Source of the DNA: Mixophyes australis | Lineage: Eukaryota; Chordata; Amphibia; Anura; Limnodynastidae | Direction: 5' to 3' | NCBI GenBank assembly: GCA_036250195.1 | Contig: JAVHZZ010000008.1 | Location: 8,050,434 to 8,114,433, forward strand | DNA: 64,000 nucleotides | In this document: positions 50,551-62,505 of the stretch, in pieces | Layout of the letters: every line of letters begins with the position of its first letter | How positions within the stretch are numbered: position 1 is the stretch's first letter | Position numbers and translations under genes: made by a program | Notes under the pieces: generated by a model | What the model was told of the DNA's origin: nothing | What the model saw: only the letters and a program-made list of their open reading frames with translations | The model's database searches: none

Positions 50551-51885
50551 TGGTGCCATTCACCTTCTTGGAAGGCTTTCCACGACGCCCATCTAAATAC
50601 GACCTCCCATCCCATTTTTTTTATGGATGTAACATGCGGTGCAAATCTTGGATTTATCCGAGTCTATGTGTCCTCGTTTTTAGCGCCCTGACGGGACGCC
50701 ACCATGTTTTTGCACATGTCTATGTCCTTCCTGTAAAAACAAGCGCATTCTCGCAAAAAGCAGACTCCTGACACCACAAAAAAGCATGTGCGCCGAGGGG
50801 GCCGCATTCCTGCAAGTTGGTAAATGACCCTATCAGTATTTTATGTTTTTGTGGGCGTGTTTTTTTCTCTTTAAATACAGCTGAACATATGATTGACATA
50901 ACGCCTGACTTCCTGTTTGCGGTAACGGTTGAATTGCGGCATTTTGTGGTTCCGTCACCGTTTGGCTCGTCAGTCTGCGTAGCGTGTTCCACAGGATGGC
51001 TTGATTGGTTGTTTGTTAGTACGTATGTACCCTTGCAATTACTATGAGAACATCTGTACTGACCACCTTGTTTTAACCTGCCAAAATACAGCTGCGAGCA
51101 ATCATCTGTCATCCAACGCAGCCCCGTACTGGGGTTATGTAAACAAAAGTGGCACAGAGTTCTGGCTGCGCTATGCGGTGCAGGTGGCCCGTCTCTGATG
51201 GTATAGAAAAGCACAACGCTCACCAACCCCCAGGTTTCCAGCCTGCGAGATAAATATACTCCGCACTTTCCAGCCACAACTTTACTTTATATTATGCACC
51301 TTTTTTTTTTTTTTTAAAGGGAAAAAAAATAAAGTTCATGTTTGCAGTTTGAAGGAGTCACCTCTTCTCATGCTCAAGTAGTTCTGTAAAATGTGCACCA
51401 CTTCAGTAATTCTGAATTGCTCTATGCCGCTGTACAATCCCACAGCCCTCAATCAACTGGCGCACAACTGAAGGGCTTCTCTTCCTGGAAGGGAGTCAAG
51501 CTGCTGATTAACCCCTTAAGACCACTTAATGTTTACGTATATATTGGGGATTTTTTTGGTTTTGTTTCTGGTAGCAGACCTCAGTATTCTCTGTGAATGC
51601 CCCAAGGTGCGGTTTGCCACTGAAGAGTAACAGAGGTTTGTTAAGACCTCTTGTTCCAGGACAATTAGGAGGGATAAAAGAATAGGGTGGGAACATAGTA
51701 GTTAATTTAACCAGAATTCAGAATCAACATTACCAGAAGTGATGAGAATAGATTCCTTGGACTGCACCCAAAAGGGAGTCTGGGGTATTGTTTTCTGTTG
51801 TGGAAAACAAGTTGGATGTATGGACTTTGTTTCATATACAAGGGAGAATCTTCCTGCATTGGGACCTGACATCACTACTCTGTCA
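50551..51885. other. Intronic sequence, no recognised feature
   Basis: The 185-codon minus-strand frame at 50720-51277 has no recognisable domain and no coding support. The last ~50 bases before the satellite partly resemble the flank of blocks 1 and 3 in reverse. Confidence 0.45.
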
Positions 51886-51889
51886 CACT

Positions 51890-52762
51890 ACTATAATACT
51901 CTCAGTCTGTGACTTCCTGCTGCCTCCATTCCCCTCCTCACATCATGTCACTGCCCCTGTCACATGCAGCCCTGTCCTCACTAACACATCACTCATCTCC
52001 TGATATACTCTGTGCTGCTGGAGGACCCCGCTCCTTCCACTATATAACTCTCAGTCTGTGGGTTCCTGCTGCCTCCATTCCCTTCCTCACATCATGTCAC
52101 TGCCCCTGTCACATGCAGCCCTGTCCTTACTAACACATCACTCATTTCCTGATATACTCGGTGCTGCTGGAGGACCCCGCTCCTTCCACTATATAACTCT
52201 CAGTCTGTGGCTTCCTGCTGCCTCCATTCCCCTCCTCACATCATGTCATTGTCCCTGTCACATGCAGCCCTGTCCTCACTAACACATCACTCATCTCCTG
52301 ATATACTCGGTGCTGCTGGAGGACCCCGCTCCTTCCATTATATAACTCTCAGTCTCTGGCTTCCTGCTGCCTCCATTCTCCTCCTCACATCATGTCACTG
52401 CCCCTGTCACATGCAGCCCTGTCCTCACTGACACATCACTCATCTCCTAATATACTCTGTGCTGCTGGGGGACCCTGCTCCTTCCACTATATAACTCTCA
52501 GTCTGTGGCTTCCTGCTGCCTCCATTCCCCTCCTCACATCATGTCATTGTCCCTGTCACATGCAGCCCTGTCCTCACTAACACATCACTCATCTCCTGAT
52601 ATACTCTGTGCTGCTGGGGGGACCCTGCTCCTTCCACTATATAACTCTCAGTCTGTGGCTTCCTGCTGCCTCCATTCCCTTCCTCACATCATGTCACTGC
52701 CCCGTCACATGCAGCCCTGTCCTCACTAACACATCACTCATCTCCTGATATACTCTGTGCTG
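51890..52762 (-). repeat. 149-bp satellite, block 2 (about 6 copies, reverse orientation)
   Basis: Reverse complement of the units at 16890 and 58707. CTCAGTCTG recurs at 51901, 52050, 52199, 52348, 52497 and 52647, giving spacings of 149, 149, 149, 149 and 150 bp. Repeated 74-residue frames here are products of the satellite. Confidence 0.96.
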
Positions 52763-53615
52763 TTGTGAGCATCCATACGATCTAATGTCTATAAATTGTT
52801 CTGTATCTGACCACTTCAAACTCTGAATGAGCAGTAAATGGAGACTGTAGTTATAGAAGGAGGGACTGATACAGAATTGGTAAATAGGAGGGGCAGTTGC
52901 TTAAGGGTGATGGTTACCCCAAAGTGGGCAACTCCTTTAATTCTTATATTTCCCACATGTTAGAATAATGATTTGACAACAGCTGATACTTGTGACAGAT
53001 CTCAGAACAGTATCATACTCAGGCTATTTATCCGGTCAAACGAATCAAGTAACATTGACCTGTTATGTTGCCAACCAGCACAAGTTCCTAGGTAGCAGCC
53101 TAGACCATAGCACTGTCCTATCTTATCCAGTGGTAACATGTATCCTGCAAATACATTTTCTCTGTACCAGAAACTAGTATATTACATGGGGTTCCTCGGA
53201 TTCTCTCTGTGATCTACCAGTTTAGGAAGCTGTGCCCCGCAGACCACAAAACTCCTTGCTCGTCCTGTTAATGATCCACGGCCCCTCTGTTTCAGATGCT
53301 GAGAGAAGACCCAGAAGGATTAGTATAAGACCTCCTTTGTTGTCTCACACGATAGACAGGTCGCTGCATCACTTCCTGAATCCTGGAAACAGTCAGATGT
53401 GTTGTTGCCTGATATTCAAAGTTGGTTTAGTGATGACTTTTTTATTAGCAAAATTCTATAATCAGCTTTTTATTTTAGTTGTAAAATGGCAAAAAAAAAA
53501 TCCTAGATTGCTAGCTCTTTATAACAGCTCCCTTTCTTACGACCATTCATTTTCTCAGCACAAAAGGACAGTTTAATGTGTTAATTCCGATATGTACCAA
53601 CCCTAACTTCGATTG
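52763..53615. other. Intronic sequence, no recognised feature
   Basis: No gene or repeat family recognised. Confidence 0.5.
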
Positions 53616-53616
53616 A

Positions 53617-53822
53617 TTTTATATTTTTATTTATAAAAGCACCGCCATATTCCGCATTGCTGTACAGAGAATAGTCGTCATTCACATCAGTCCCTGCCCC
53701 ATTGGGGCTTATATTTTTATATTCTCTAAGACATACTCACTAGAGTCCATGTTAGTCAGACGACTTTTATCCTACAAGTAAGTTTTTGGAGCGTGGGAGG
53801 AAACCGGAGCACCGGGAAGAAA
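53617..53822 (-). mobile_element. Truncated, diverged SINE, antisense
   Basis: Contains the tail and part of the core (CCGCATTGCTGTACAGAGAA, CAGTCCCTGCCCCATTGGGG, GTGGGAGGAAACCGGAGCAC) but lacks the tRNA head. Confidence 0.8.
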
Positions 53823-55655
53823 AAAGGGCAGTAACAGCCTTGTGCATTATACAGCGATATAATGTATATTAGTAGTAAAATATGGAAAATACACATAAAC
53901 AATAAGTATGTACAATTAAAGCAAAATCTTTAGCTAATGTCACACTGACCTTATGAAAGTTAGTAAATGAAACATTGAAGAAATCTATAATATTATATGT
54001 AAATAATATTGTTTGGGCAAGAAAGCAAAATTGTGTTTTCTATATTTTCTTATGAAATCAATAGTTTTATAGATAATTATACATTTGCTGCAGAGAGAGG
54101 TCAGGAAGGCAGAAAGGGAAATGTGTATGAAGGAGTAAGTTCATTGGAGTGTGTAAGTGAGGAGAGGTGAAGATTTATGACCCTTACAAATTAAACTACG
54201 GTTCTAGACTCGGAGAATGATTGCCAGGGTCTGAGCATAATCTGCATGGAAATCAGGCACTAACCAGTCCAGGGGCCGGTAGATACATTACCCCGGGAGT
54301 TTGCTGCAGTCCCTGGCGTCACCCACCAGAGATGAGCACAGACCACCCAAGGGTATTGACAGGCCGGCCACTTTCTGTTATTCAAGGCGGTATAACATAA
54401 AAAAAAAAATATTGTGTAAGTGTAATTCGAAACAGCTTTTATGGGTGAAATCTGCAAGTGCTTAAATTGCCGCAGAGAACAGACAAACATGGGAGATGTT
54501 TTGATACGTATATAAAGTCTCTCCATGTATCCTCCTCAGGCGGACGTGACCTTACACGACCATTTTGTGACCTTTCTCGCACACGGATTGCTCAGTACAA
54601 AGGAAATTTGCGGCTGTTTATCCTTTACTGCTATCAGCTATTAGGGGCTAATCATATGGTCTATCGATCATGTATTTAGTCGCCTGCCTAAGAGGCAGCA
54701 GGTCCCCAGGAATGTGGCACTGATGCGCCGTGACCTTCAACCTCTTACACAAACTGGGCTATCGGGAGCACCAATTCAGTGACCTGCGATACTGCTTAAA
54801 CCCCAGGGGGCAAATCCTTTGCCTGAGCCCAGTTACCCTCTCTGCACTAGTGTGTTACCCTCACACTCATTAAAATTTACCAAGGCTAGCTTAAGGCACT
54901 TTTTCCTGCGCCACCTCCCTCTATAGCGAGAGCCCCGGTGTCCGTTACCTTTGCAGTCACTCTCCCCACCTGAAACCTCCAGGCTGTCATTCTTCATTTC
55001 TGCATTTCTCGATTGCAGTGACCTGGGGGCAGGAATGAGACATAGATGTAAACTCAGCTGCCCTTTGTACACACCCATTATCCTGTGCAGTTACATAACC
55101 GTGGCGTGAATGTGCCTGTTGGGTTGAGAATAGGGTATTATTACATTTATATACCGTCTATTCGTTTTCGCCCCGGGTGGTGCATTTGCTGAAAGGGACA
55201 TTTTTGCAACAAAGAGGTGAATTGTTTGTCTTGTTCATGCAAAGCACCAAGATATGAAGGAAGTGGTGTGATACATATTGCATGCTATGAATAGGTAGGT
55301 ACTACTTGGACAGTTATAGTGTCCGAGGTGAAAGGGAACTCACCAGGGGTACATAGGCTTTTTAATGCAAACTAAACTGTCCCTCAAGCTCCCATGTTTG
55401 CCTAGATGAGGGTCCGGTAAACACCGTGAGAAGTACGCTAATGGTTCACATGGCAGTGTCATTACATCAGCGCTCCTTAGTAGGCGTATCGGGGGTGCTG
55501 AGGTAGAACAGAGGGCTGGCACAAGAAGTGTCAGCCTCTGCCCAACAATTACTATGTGGAGTGGGGGGGGGGGGGGGTACTTGTTTTGGGCTAAGTTTTT
55601 GTTTACAGGTAAGTAAAAAAACAACCTGTCCCATTAGCCACAGGTAGAGCAGTCA
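53823..55655. other. Intronic sequence, no recognised feature
   Basis: Contains a G16-class run near 55561-55577. No gene; the minus-strand frames at 54833-55078 and 55340-55624 have no domain. Confidence 0.5.
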
Positions 55656-55659
55656 GATT

Positions 55660-55905
55660 GGTGGTTCCTGACCAGACTCATCCGAGATTCCAGAGGGGAG
55701 ATGGGTTGTGAGGCCAGAGGGGGGTGGGGCGCTGGCAGTCACGTAATTTTGGCCTTGCCCCCTGACATAATGATGCAAAGCGCTATTCTGCCCCAAGGAG
55801 GTGGGGTTTGGGGGCATGGAGGCTCAGCCCACTTTACTAGGATGTAGGGAGATCTCCCCGAAATTCGTGAGTCTCCCGAAAAATACGGGAGAGTGGGCAA
55901 GTATG
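55660..55905. mobile_element. hAT-like element, same family as 49172
   Basis: The right half (CCCCGAAATTCGTGAGTCTC, GGGAGAGTGGGCAAGTATG) matches the right end of the element at 49172. The left end is too diverged to place exactly. Confidence 0.6.
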
Positions 55906-58079
55906 ACCTAGGCATCTCATGTGTCCTGATTTTATCCCTGGACAGTCCCTTTTTCACTAGAAATCTTTATCTCATCATGCAAATTTTTATCTATGTCGGA
56001 TCCCTCAGGCACCCAAATTAACAGGACAAAATGGGATAGCTGTTTTATCTTGTATGGAAAGGAGAAGGAACTAGAGGATGGGTTTTATGCCATTAGTAAA
56101 TTTCAGGTAACGTGGGTGTCCTGATTTTTCCTTTAATGCGGACCTGTCACCTAAACACAGCCGCACAGTAAACAAATTTGAACAGCCAATGCATAATTAA
56201 ATATATACTATGTATATTAATAACCAAATGTAGAGTGATCCGCCCATGTCCCGGCAGGAGCATGCTCAGTGTGCCCCTAAGAATCATCCTGTGACATCAT
56301 CCAGCTGCCAGCTTCCAGTATATTGGCTCTAACCTATCACATGATCATTGTCATGGGAACTTCTGTCCAACCAACAGCCAATATGAATAATACCTAGAGG
56401 GGGAGGGGCACAGCTCTATAGCTGACTTTACCTAATAATCGTCAGTGTATTATACCTACACATGGCAATTAGGGGCTTGTACTCAGGCTGTACTATTCAT
56501 TTTAGATTTTTCAAAACTACATGACAGACACAATTTTATTTTTATTCTAAATCTGGAAAGCAGACAATTAAATAAGTTACCCAGATAAATAACCAATTTC
56601 CCTCCATCCCACAGCTTTATGACTCCCTCATAATGGTCTTATGTTTTCAATCAATCCAGTAGTTACCGACATTTTAAAATAGTTCATTTTGCATCCCGAC
56701 CCGTTGCAGGTAAGCACGACACAAAGCCATCGTGTCTCGGCAGTCCTTGTAGAACTGCAACTCCCAGCACGTCATGTTTACTCATTTTGATTATAACATA
56801 CTTTAATTGCTGTTTACAGTCTCCGCTTCAATAAATATTCTCGTATAATGTTTCCAAGCTGGAATGGGATGAGGGTCAGGAGGAGGAAGGGGGAGGGGGG
56901 GGTGCTAATACAGTAAAATATATAATTTACTCGCCCTAAACTATTTTGATTTACTGTATTTTCCTCGAATTTAAGGATAAAGTTAATCTTACTTATTAAT
57001 GGGTGACAATGTTCCTTTAAGGGATTGTTTACTAATATATGTTGCTAAAATGGGTAAAAATTGTATAAAAACTAGTGCACGCTTTTCACATGTTCTTAAC
57101 ACGTCCTCCGTACGCTTTTCATGCTTCCACAAATACAGTCTGTTGTACTGAACACACATGAAGTAGAGAGTGCTGATCGTTTTTAAACACAGCTATAAAT
57201 GTTTAGAGCACAGTGGTGAGGAGACATGCATTATATTATTAGGGCACTTTTCAGGCATTAGTCAGCGACCGAGCAGAGCATTGGCAGCGGATAGGTGTGA
57301 ACGAGCCCTCAAACTGGATCTTTTGTTACATGGACAATTTCCCCTGCAAGGTTTTCTCACTTTTTGCTGACTTTGAACCTAACCAGGACCCTGATCAGAA
57401 TGGACTTTACGTCCTGCTCCCTGTAAATACCGTTCTGCAAATAGTCTGTGTATAACATCCTACAACAAGACAACAGAATATTGTTCTCGGTAATGCTGCA
57501 CCTATTTCAACAACGCTGGTTCCGACACTGCACTTTTCTTATATTTTGAAATATGTGTTTCTCAGTAAAGAGAGTAACGCCGTCTGCATGCGGCTGTTGT
57601 GGAAATACGCCCCGGCCCGCCCGCCAGGACAAGGCTTTGGTGGCCTTGTGACAAGATATTGCGCCGCGTGATGGTCAGTAATTACGTTTATCATTTTATG
57701 TTGCGCATTGATAAATGGATCTTCCTTACAATAGTATAGGTCCTTTTTTTAAAAAATAAATATTTGATGGATGGGACTAAATACTGCATCTTTTATTCAA
57801 TATACTTGCCCCCAGGGCCCTCTGTGTAAGTTTATTTAATTTCAGGTCCGCTAGCCCTCGTTACTGGCTGAGTACAGCTCAGGCATGTTAAAGAGCGTGC
57901 GGTTACGTGTTCTCTGTCTGTCTACTGTTATATGAGTGAGATTCTGTATCTTAGTTAAGTGTATTTATTACCAGTGTATTTAATTGAAGCAAACTCAATT
58001 TAGGTGTTGTTATTCTTGAAATAGCACTTCCGAAAAACGTGATTTGTTTTTTTAGGTGCGTTTTGTATTTATTCTGTTA
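55906..58079. other. Intronic sequence, mostly unrecognised
   Basis: A stretch at about 56130-56430 (GGACCTGTCACCTAAACACA, CCGGCAGGAGCATGCTCAGT) looks like a dispersed frog repeat, but its limits are unclear. 57580-57720 is a short GC-rich unique segment. No gene. Confidence 0.4.
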
Positions 58080-58706
58080 TTTTAACTGGGTATCTATGGG
58101 TGGGTGGATTGGGGAGCCAATGAGAGCATTGAAAAGTTAACAGTAGCACAAATTATTTCAGGTCGACCAACTACTTGCTTTTCGGCGAGTTTGAAGTGGA
58201 AGGGGATTGGACAGGGTAGAGCCAATCAGAGCATTTAAACATTCTTACAGCACAGAGCTGATTGACGGGAAGATTGTGCTATCAAACACACCTCTATATT
58301 ACAGTTAGTCATCCAACTTCTTTATTTTAGATATCTAACAAAACATTTTCTGTGCCAGTGGTTTGAGTCGATGGGCTCACTCAGGAGGACAGGGGAACAG
58401 CAATGCACTGTTCCGTCCCATAGCAACTTTTACACATTAATTTAAACCCAGAAATATATCCCACATTTTCTGCAGCTTGCTAACATTATAGGAATACCAA
58501 CTGAGTGTATTTTATTAAAGGTTAGATCCAAGGAAATATATACATTTTTATGTGTTTGTTTTATTGTATTTTACTTTTAAACTTTGTTCTTGTTTTTTCT
58601 ATGTATCTGCAAAAGGGGAAAACTTTGTATGTTTTAATATTTTTTACATCAGCTTGGATGTCAGTGTCAGGCTCTAACACTAGGGGCGCTGTGGGAAATG
58701 TAAGGA
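58080..58706. other. Left flank of satellite block 3
   Basis: A duplicated motif occurs (GATTGG...AGCCAATGAGAGCATT and GATTGG...GAGCCAATCAGAGCATTT). A segment at 58282-58320 (TCAAACACACCTCTATAT... CATCCAACTT) resembles 59869-59915 on the far side of the satellite. This suggests one composite mobile element around the array. Confidence 0.45.
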
Positions 58707-59818
58707 AGGGAATGGAGGCAGCAGGAAGCCACAGACTGAGAGTTATATAGTGTAAGGAGCAGGGTCTCTCAGCAGCACAGAGTATATCAGGAGATGAGTG
58801 ATGTGTTAGTGAGGACAGGGCTGCATGTGACGGGGGCAGTGACATGATGTGAGGAGGGGAATGGAGGCAGCAGGAAGCCACAGACTGAGAGTTATATAGT
58901 GTAAGGAGCAGGGTCATCCAGCAGCACAGAGTATATCAGGAGATGAGTGATGTGTTAGTGAGGACAGGGCTGCATGTGACAGGGGAAGTGACATGATGTG
59001 AGGAGGGGAATGGAGGCAGCAGGAAGCCACAGACTGAGAGTTATATATTGTAAGGAGCAGGGTCATCCAGCAGCACAGAGTATATCAGGAGATGAGTGAT
59101 GTGTTAGTGAGGACAGGGCTGCATGTGACAGGGGAAGTGACATGATGTGAGGAGGGGAATGGAGGCAGCAGGAAGCCACAGACTGAGAGTTATATAGTGT
59201 AAGGAGCAGGGTCTCTCAGCAGCACAGAGTATATCAGGAGATGAGTGATGTGTTAGTGAGGACAGGGCTGCATGGGACAGGGGCAGTGATATAATGTGAG
59301 GAGGGGAATGGAGGCAGCAGGAAGCCACAGACTGAGAGTTATATAGTAGAAGGAGCAGGGTCATCCAGCAACACAGAGTATATCAGGAGATGAGTGATGT
59401 GTTAGTGAGGACAGGGCTGCATGTGACAGGGGAAGTGACATGATGTGAGGAGGGGAATGGAGGCAGCAGGAAGCCACAGACTGAGAGTTATATATTGTAA
59501 GGAGCAGGGTCATCCAGCAGCACAGAGTATATCAGGAGATGAGTGATGTGTTAGTGAGGACAGGGCTGCATGTGACAGGGGAAGTGACATGATGTGAGGA
59601 GGGGAATGGAGGCAGCAGGAAGCCACAGACTGAGAGTTATATAGTGTAAGGAGCAGGGTCTCTCAGCAGCACAGAGTATATCAGGAGATGAGTGATGTGT
59701 TAGTGAGGACAGGGCTGCATGGGACAGGGGCAGTGATATAATGTGAGGAGGGGAATGGAGGCAGCAGGAAGCCACAGACTGAGAGTTATATAGTGTAAGG
59801 AGCAGGGTCCCCAGCAGC
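58707..59818 (+). repeat. 149-bp satellite, block 3 (about 7.5 copies, higher-order)
   Basis: AGTTATATA recurs at 58741, 58890, 59039, 59188, 59337, 59486, 59635 and 59784, exactly 149 bp apart each time. Variant markers (GGGTCTCTCAG against GGGTCATCCAG, TATAG against TATAT, CATGTGAC against CATGGGAC) repeat every third unit, giving a 447-bp higher-order period. Peptide frames within it are not genes. Confidence 0.97.
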
Positions 59819-61370
59819 ACTGATAAGTGATGTGAGGCTCCTGTCATAGTAATGCAGGAGGACTGTGGTGTCAAACACATCTCTATATGAAGTGAAATTC
59901 ATACATCCAACTTGTTAAAGCACAGAGATTAGATTGGAATGTGCAGTCTGAAAACGTGGCAGCTCAGAGAGCCGTGTATGGTTTAAATTATCTCTCAGAA
60001 AAAAAAGAAGAAAAAAAAAGAGAGAGAGAGAACAGAATCGCTTGGGGTCACATTTGGGAGGATTTGGGAGGATGGCAGAAGCAAGTGGGTTGGTTGTGGT
60101 TTTTAGTTTTTTTTCCCCCTTACATATAACTGACTCACTTTCCCATGTTTTAACACTGAAAAGAGCTTAGGGCTGTTTAAGACGACCACACAGCTTTTCA
60201 GCTGACCACAAAAAGGAAGTTTGGCAATGACACTGCAGAAATTAGTGCCCACTGGCTCTTAACTGTCATAATGCCAAATCCTGCAGGAAAGTTTTCTTGT
60301 CAAGTTCGGTTAAAGGCTGAACTCCTTGTTTACTGTGTTAGCGTTTTTGTTTCAGAGAAGTAGGTATCTCCTAAGTCTATATTGTAATCAGCCGTGTGGT
60401 TTGAAATAAGCAATATCTGCTAAAGTGCAAATTGCAGACTTTATGCATCTTTCGAATACAGGGCCTGAGTTTGGGTTATATAACGTCCATGCACTTACAT
60501 GTCTACGGCTGAACTTTGAATTGCAGGTATCTTAAGACACATGCAGATTTATATCTAACATACAGTTATGTCCAGAGCAATAATGTGTCTGTCTTTATCA
60601 GCTTGTAATCGTTGGGCCTGTGGGAAGCACAAAGATGTGTGTAAGTGGCAATAGGACACCTCTCTAAGCGGCGTGGTTGACCTGTGTCTCTCGTCCCAGA
60701 ACTTACATGAGAACACCCCTACGTGTATACGATACGCTCAACTCAGAATAGGGGCACAGGTTGTGCGCATGAGCAGTACAGCAAATTATGCACAGGTTGC
60801 TTTTTTAACGTGGCGAAAGTGGACTTACACCCAATTCTAAATCAGACCTAGAATTGCCAAAATCCCGTCCCGTCCGTTCTATTTAGTGCAAAACGAATTG
60901 ACAAATCTTTTCCTGCTGGTTTAATGCGAAAAAAATAAATATTTAAAGTACTTTTTGGGGTTGTTCATTGTCTACGTTTGTTCAATTTCATCTTTTATTT
61001 AAATATTATTTTTTTTTATAGAATTTGATATTAAATAAATGACAGTTTTTAAGGCTTTGTCTTCTGCAGCGGACTGTTTGTTTTTTTTTTTTGGTTTTTT
61101 TAGTGGTTGTTGAAATAGTCAATGCCGCAAATATAAAACTTGTCTGGGAACGTTTGTTACATATACTGTCTTGTAAAGTGACAAAGGCGCTCGTACGTGG
61201 TGCAGGTTCTCGGCTGTTTGAGATCTGATTGGCTGGAAACAACACCTTATAGAATATGATCAGACACAGGCGGTACAATTGGCAAAGGCGTTGCTGGTCC
61301 AATAGCATCTGATCGCTTGTTGCAACATTATTGTGCAAGTGTTCACTAATTAAAGCGTACCGTTTTTTCA
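59819..61370. other. Intronic sequence after satellite block 3
   Basis: The first 100 bases resemble the right flank of block 1. A GA-rich tract follows at 60002-60030. No gene or other repeat recognised. Confidence 0.5.
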
Positions 61371-61378
61371 GTCTTTTG

Positions 61379-61517
61379 CAGTGGCGGACAGGTGCAGTGC
61401 ACAGGGGCCCATGGAGATAATAGGGCCCGCTGCATGGAAACTAGCAAGCTGAGGGCCCCAATTCCCTCCTACCCGCTCCCCTGCATCGGGGCCCACAGCT
61501 CCCTAGTTCCGCCTCTG
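61379..61517. mobile_element. Short hAT-like MITE
   Basis: Left end CAGTGGCGGAC and right end TTCCGCCTCTG are inverted, in the hAT style. The flanking octamers GTCTTTTG and GTATTTTC agree at six of eight bases. The 139-bp interior has GGGCCC-type motifs and no coding capacity. Confidence 0.7.
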
Positions 61518-61785
61518 GTATTTTCAGCTGTAACATCGTTTGGGCTTTATACAACAACGTATGTCCGTAACACAACAATACACCTGTATTATACACCGTA
61601 CAGAACTGTTACACTGTCCGTGGCTACATCTAGCAACATCAGACTTTTATAGACAATATAAAATATATCTTCTAAGCAATAAAAGATGATTTATGCTGCA
61701 GTTTTTATATGCAATTTTCTTTATGTTTTTTTTTCTCTTTTATTATTCCGTTCATTACGCCGCGTGTAGACTGTAGCCGCTCCAT
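61518..61785. other. Intronic spacer
   Basis: No repeat or gene recognised. Confidence 0.5.
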
Positions 61786-62130
61786 CTAGACATTACGGCC
61801 TGGTGAACTTGCAGGTACAATTAGAAGAACACAAGTGGATGACACTCCCGGGACTATTACATTTAAAGTGAGATTTATTGTCCAGGTTAATTTTCCTTCA
61901 TCCGCCGTAGCCCTTATCGAGACTTGCTCGAAATTTAATAAAGATCTTACAGCAGCTGCCGCTTTTGTTGTGAAATATGTATAAAAAAAAGAAAAAGTCT
62001 GAAAAGGCGACGCTATTCGGCAGTCACAGAAAGTGGCGTTCCGTTCTGGGGAGGACATACTAGAGGTCGGCATGACAATAAAGGGTGTGTAATTAAATAT
62101 AACAACAGTAACTATCAGCAACTTGAAATA
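61786..62130. promoter_or_regulatory. Candidate conserved non-coding block
   Basis: Repeat-free segment with an E-box pair (CAGCAGCTGCCGC near 61951) and low-ambiguity sequence on both sides. Selected on composition only; conservation is untested. Confidence 0.22.
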
Positions 62131-62289
62131 CAGAATGTGAACCTGAGCCTAGGGGTTTAGTTCAAGCAGCAATCTCATGAAAAAAATGTGTTTTTTTTTT
62201 AACATAAATCACTGTGGCACTCTGTGAGAAGAATCTTGTTAATAAACATTTTTTTCTTGCTTTGTTTCTTTCAGGCTGTTATTAATGAT

Positions 62290-62505
62290 TTCTAATTCTG
62301 CACAGTGTCTGCGGTGTCATGTGACCATGGTGGCAACCACAGTCACATGACACATGCTAGAGAGAGGCTTTGAAACTCCCCTCTGAGCTCTGTAAAATGC
62401 TGAGAATCTTGAGTCTCTGTATGTGGTTGGCAGCCATACTTCTCTGCCCTCCAGAGAGATTTTGGAAAGGCTATAAAGATTTGTAGGAGGTTAGCTAAGG
62501 TAAAT
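62290..62505 (-). repeat. Dispersed repeat, family shared with 13700-13945
   Basis: Reverse-complement counterpart of the repeat at 13700. Its left end is a hairpin with 12-bp arms, GTGTCATGTGAC and GTCACATGACAC, around CATGGTGGCAACCACA. Confidence 0.7.

Noticed and set aside
50720..51277. 185-codon minus-strand frame
   Set aside because: No domain or family resemblance; the opposite strand has overlapping frames of similar quality, as expected by chance.
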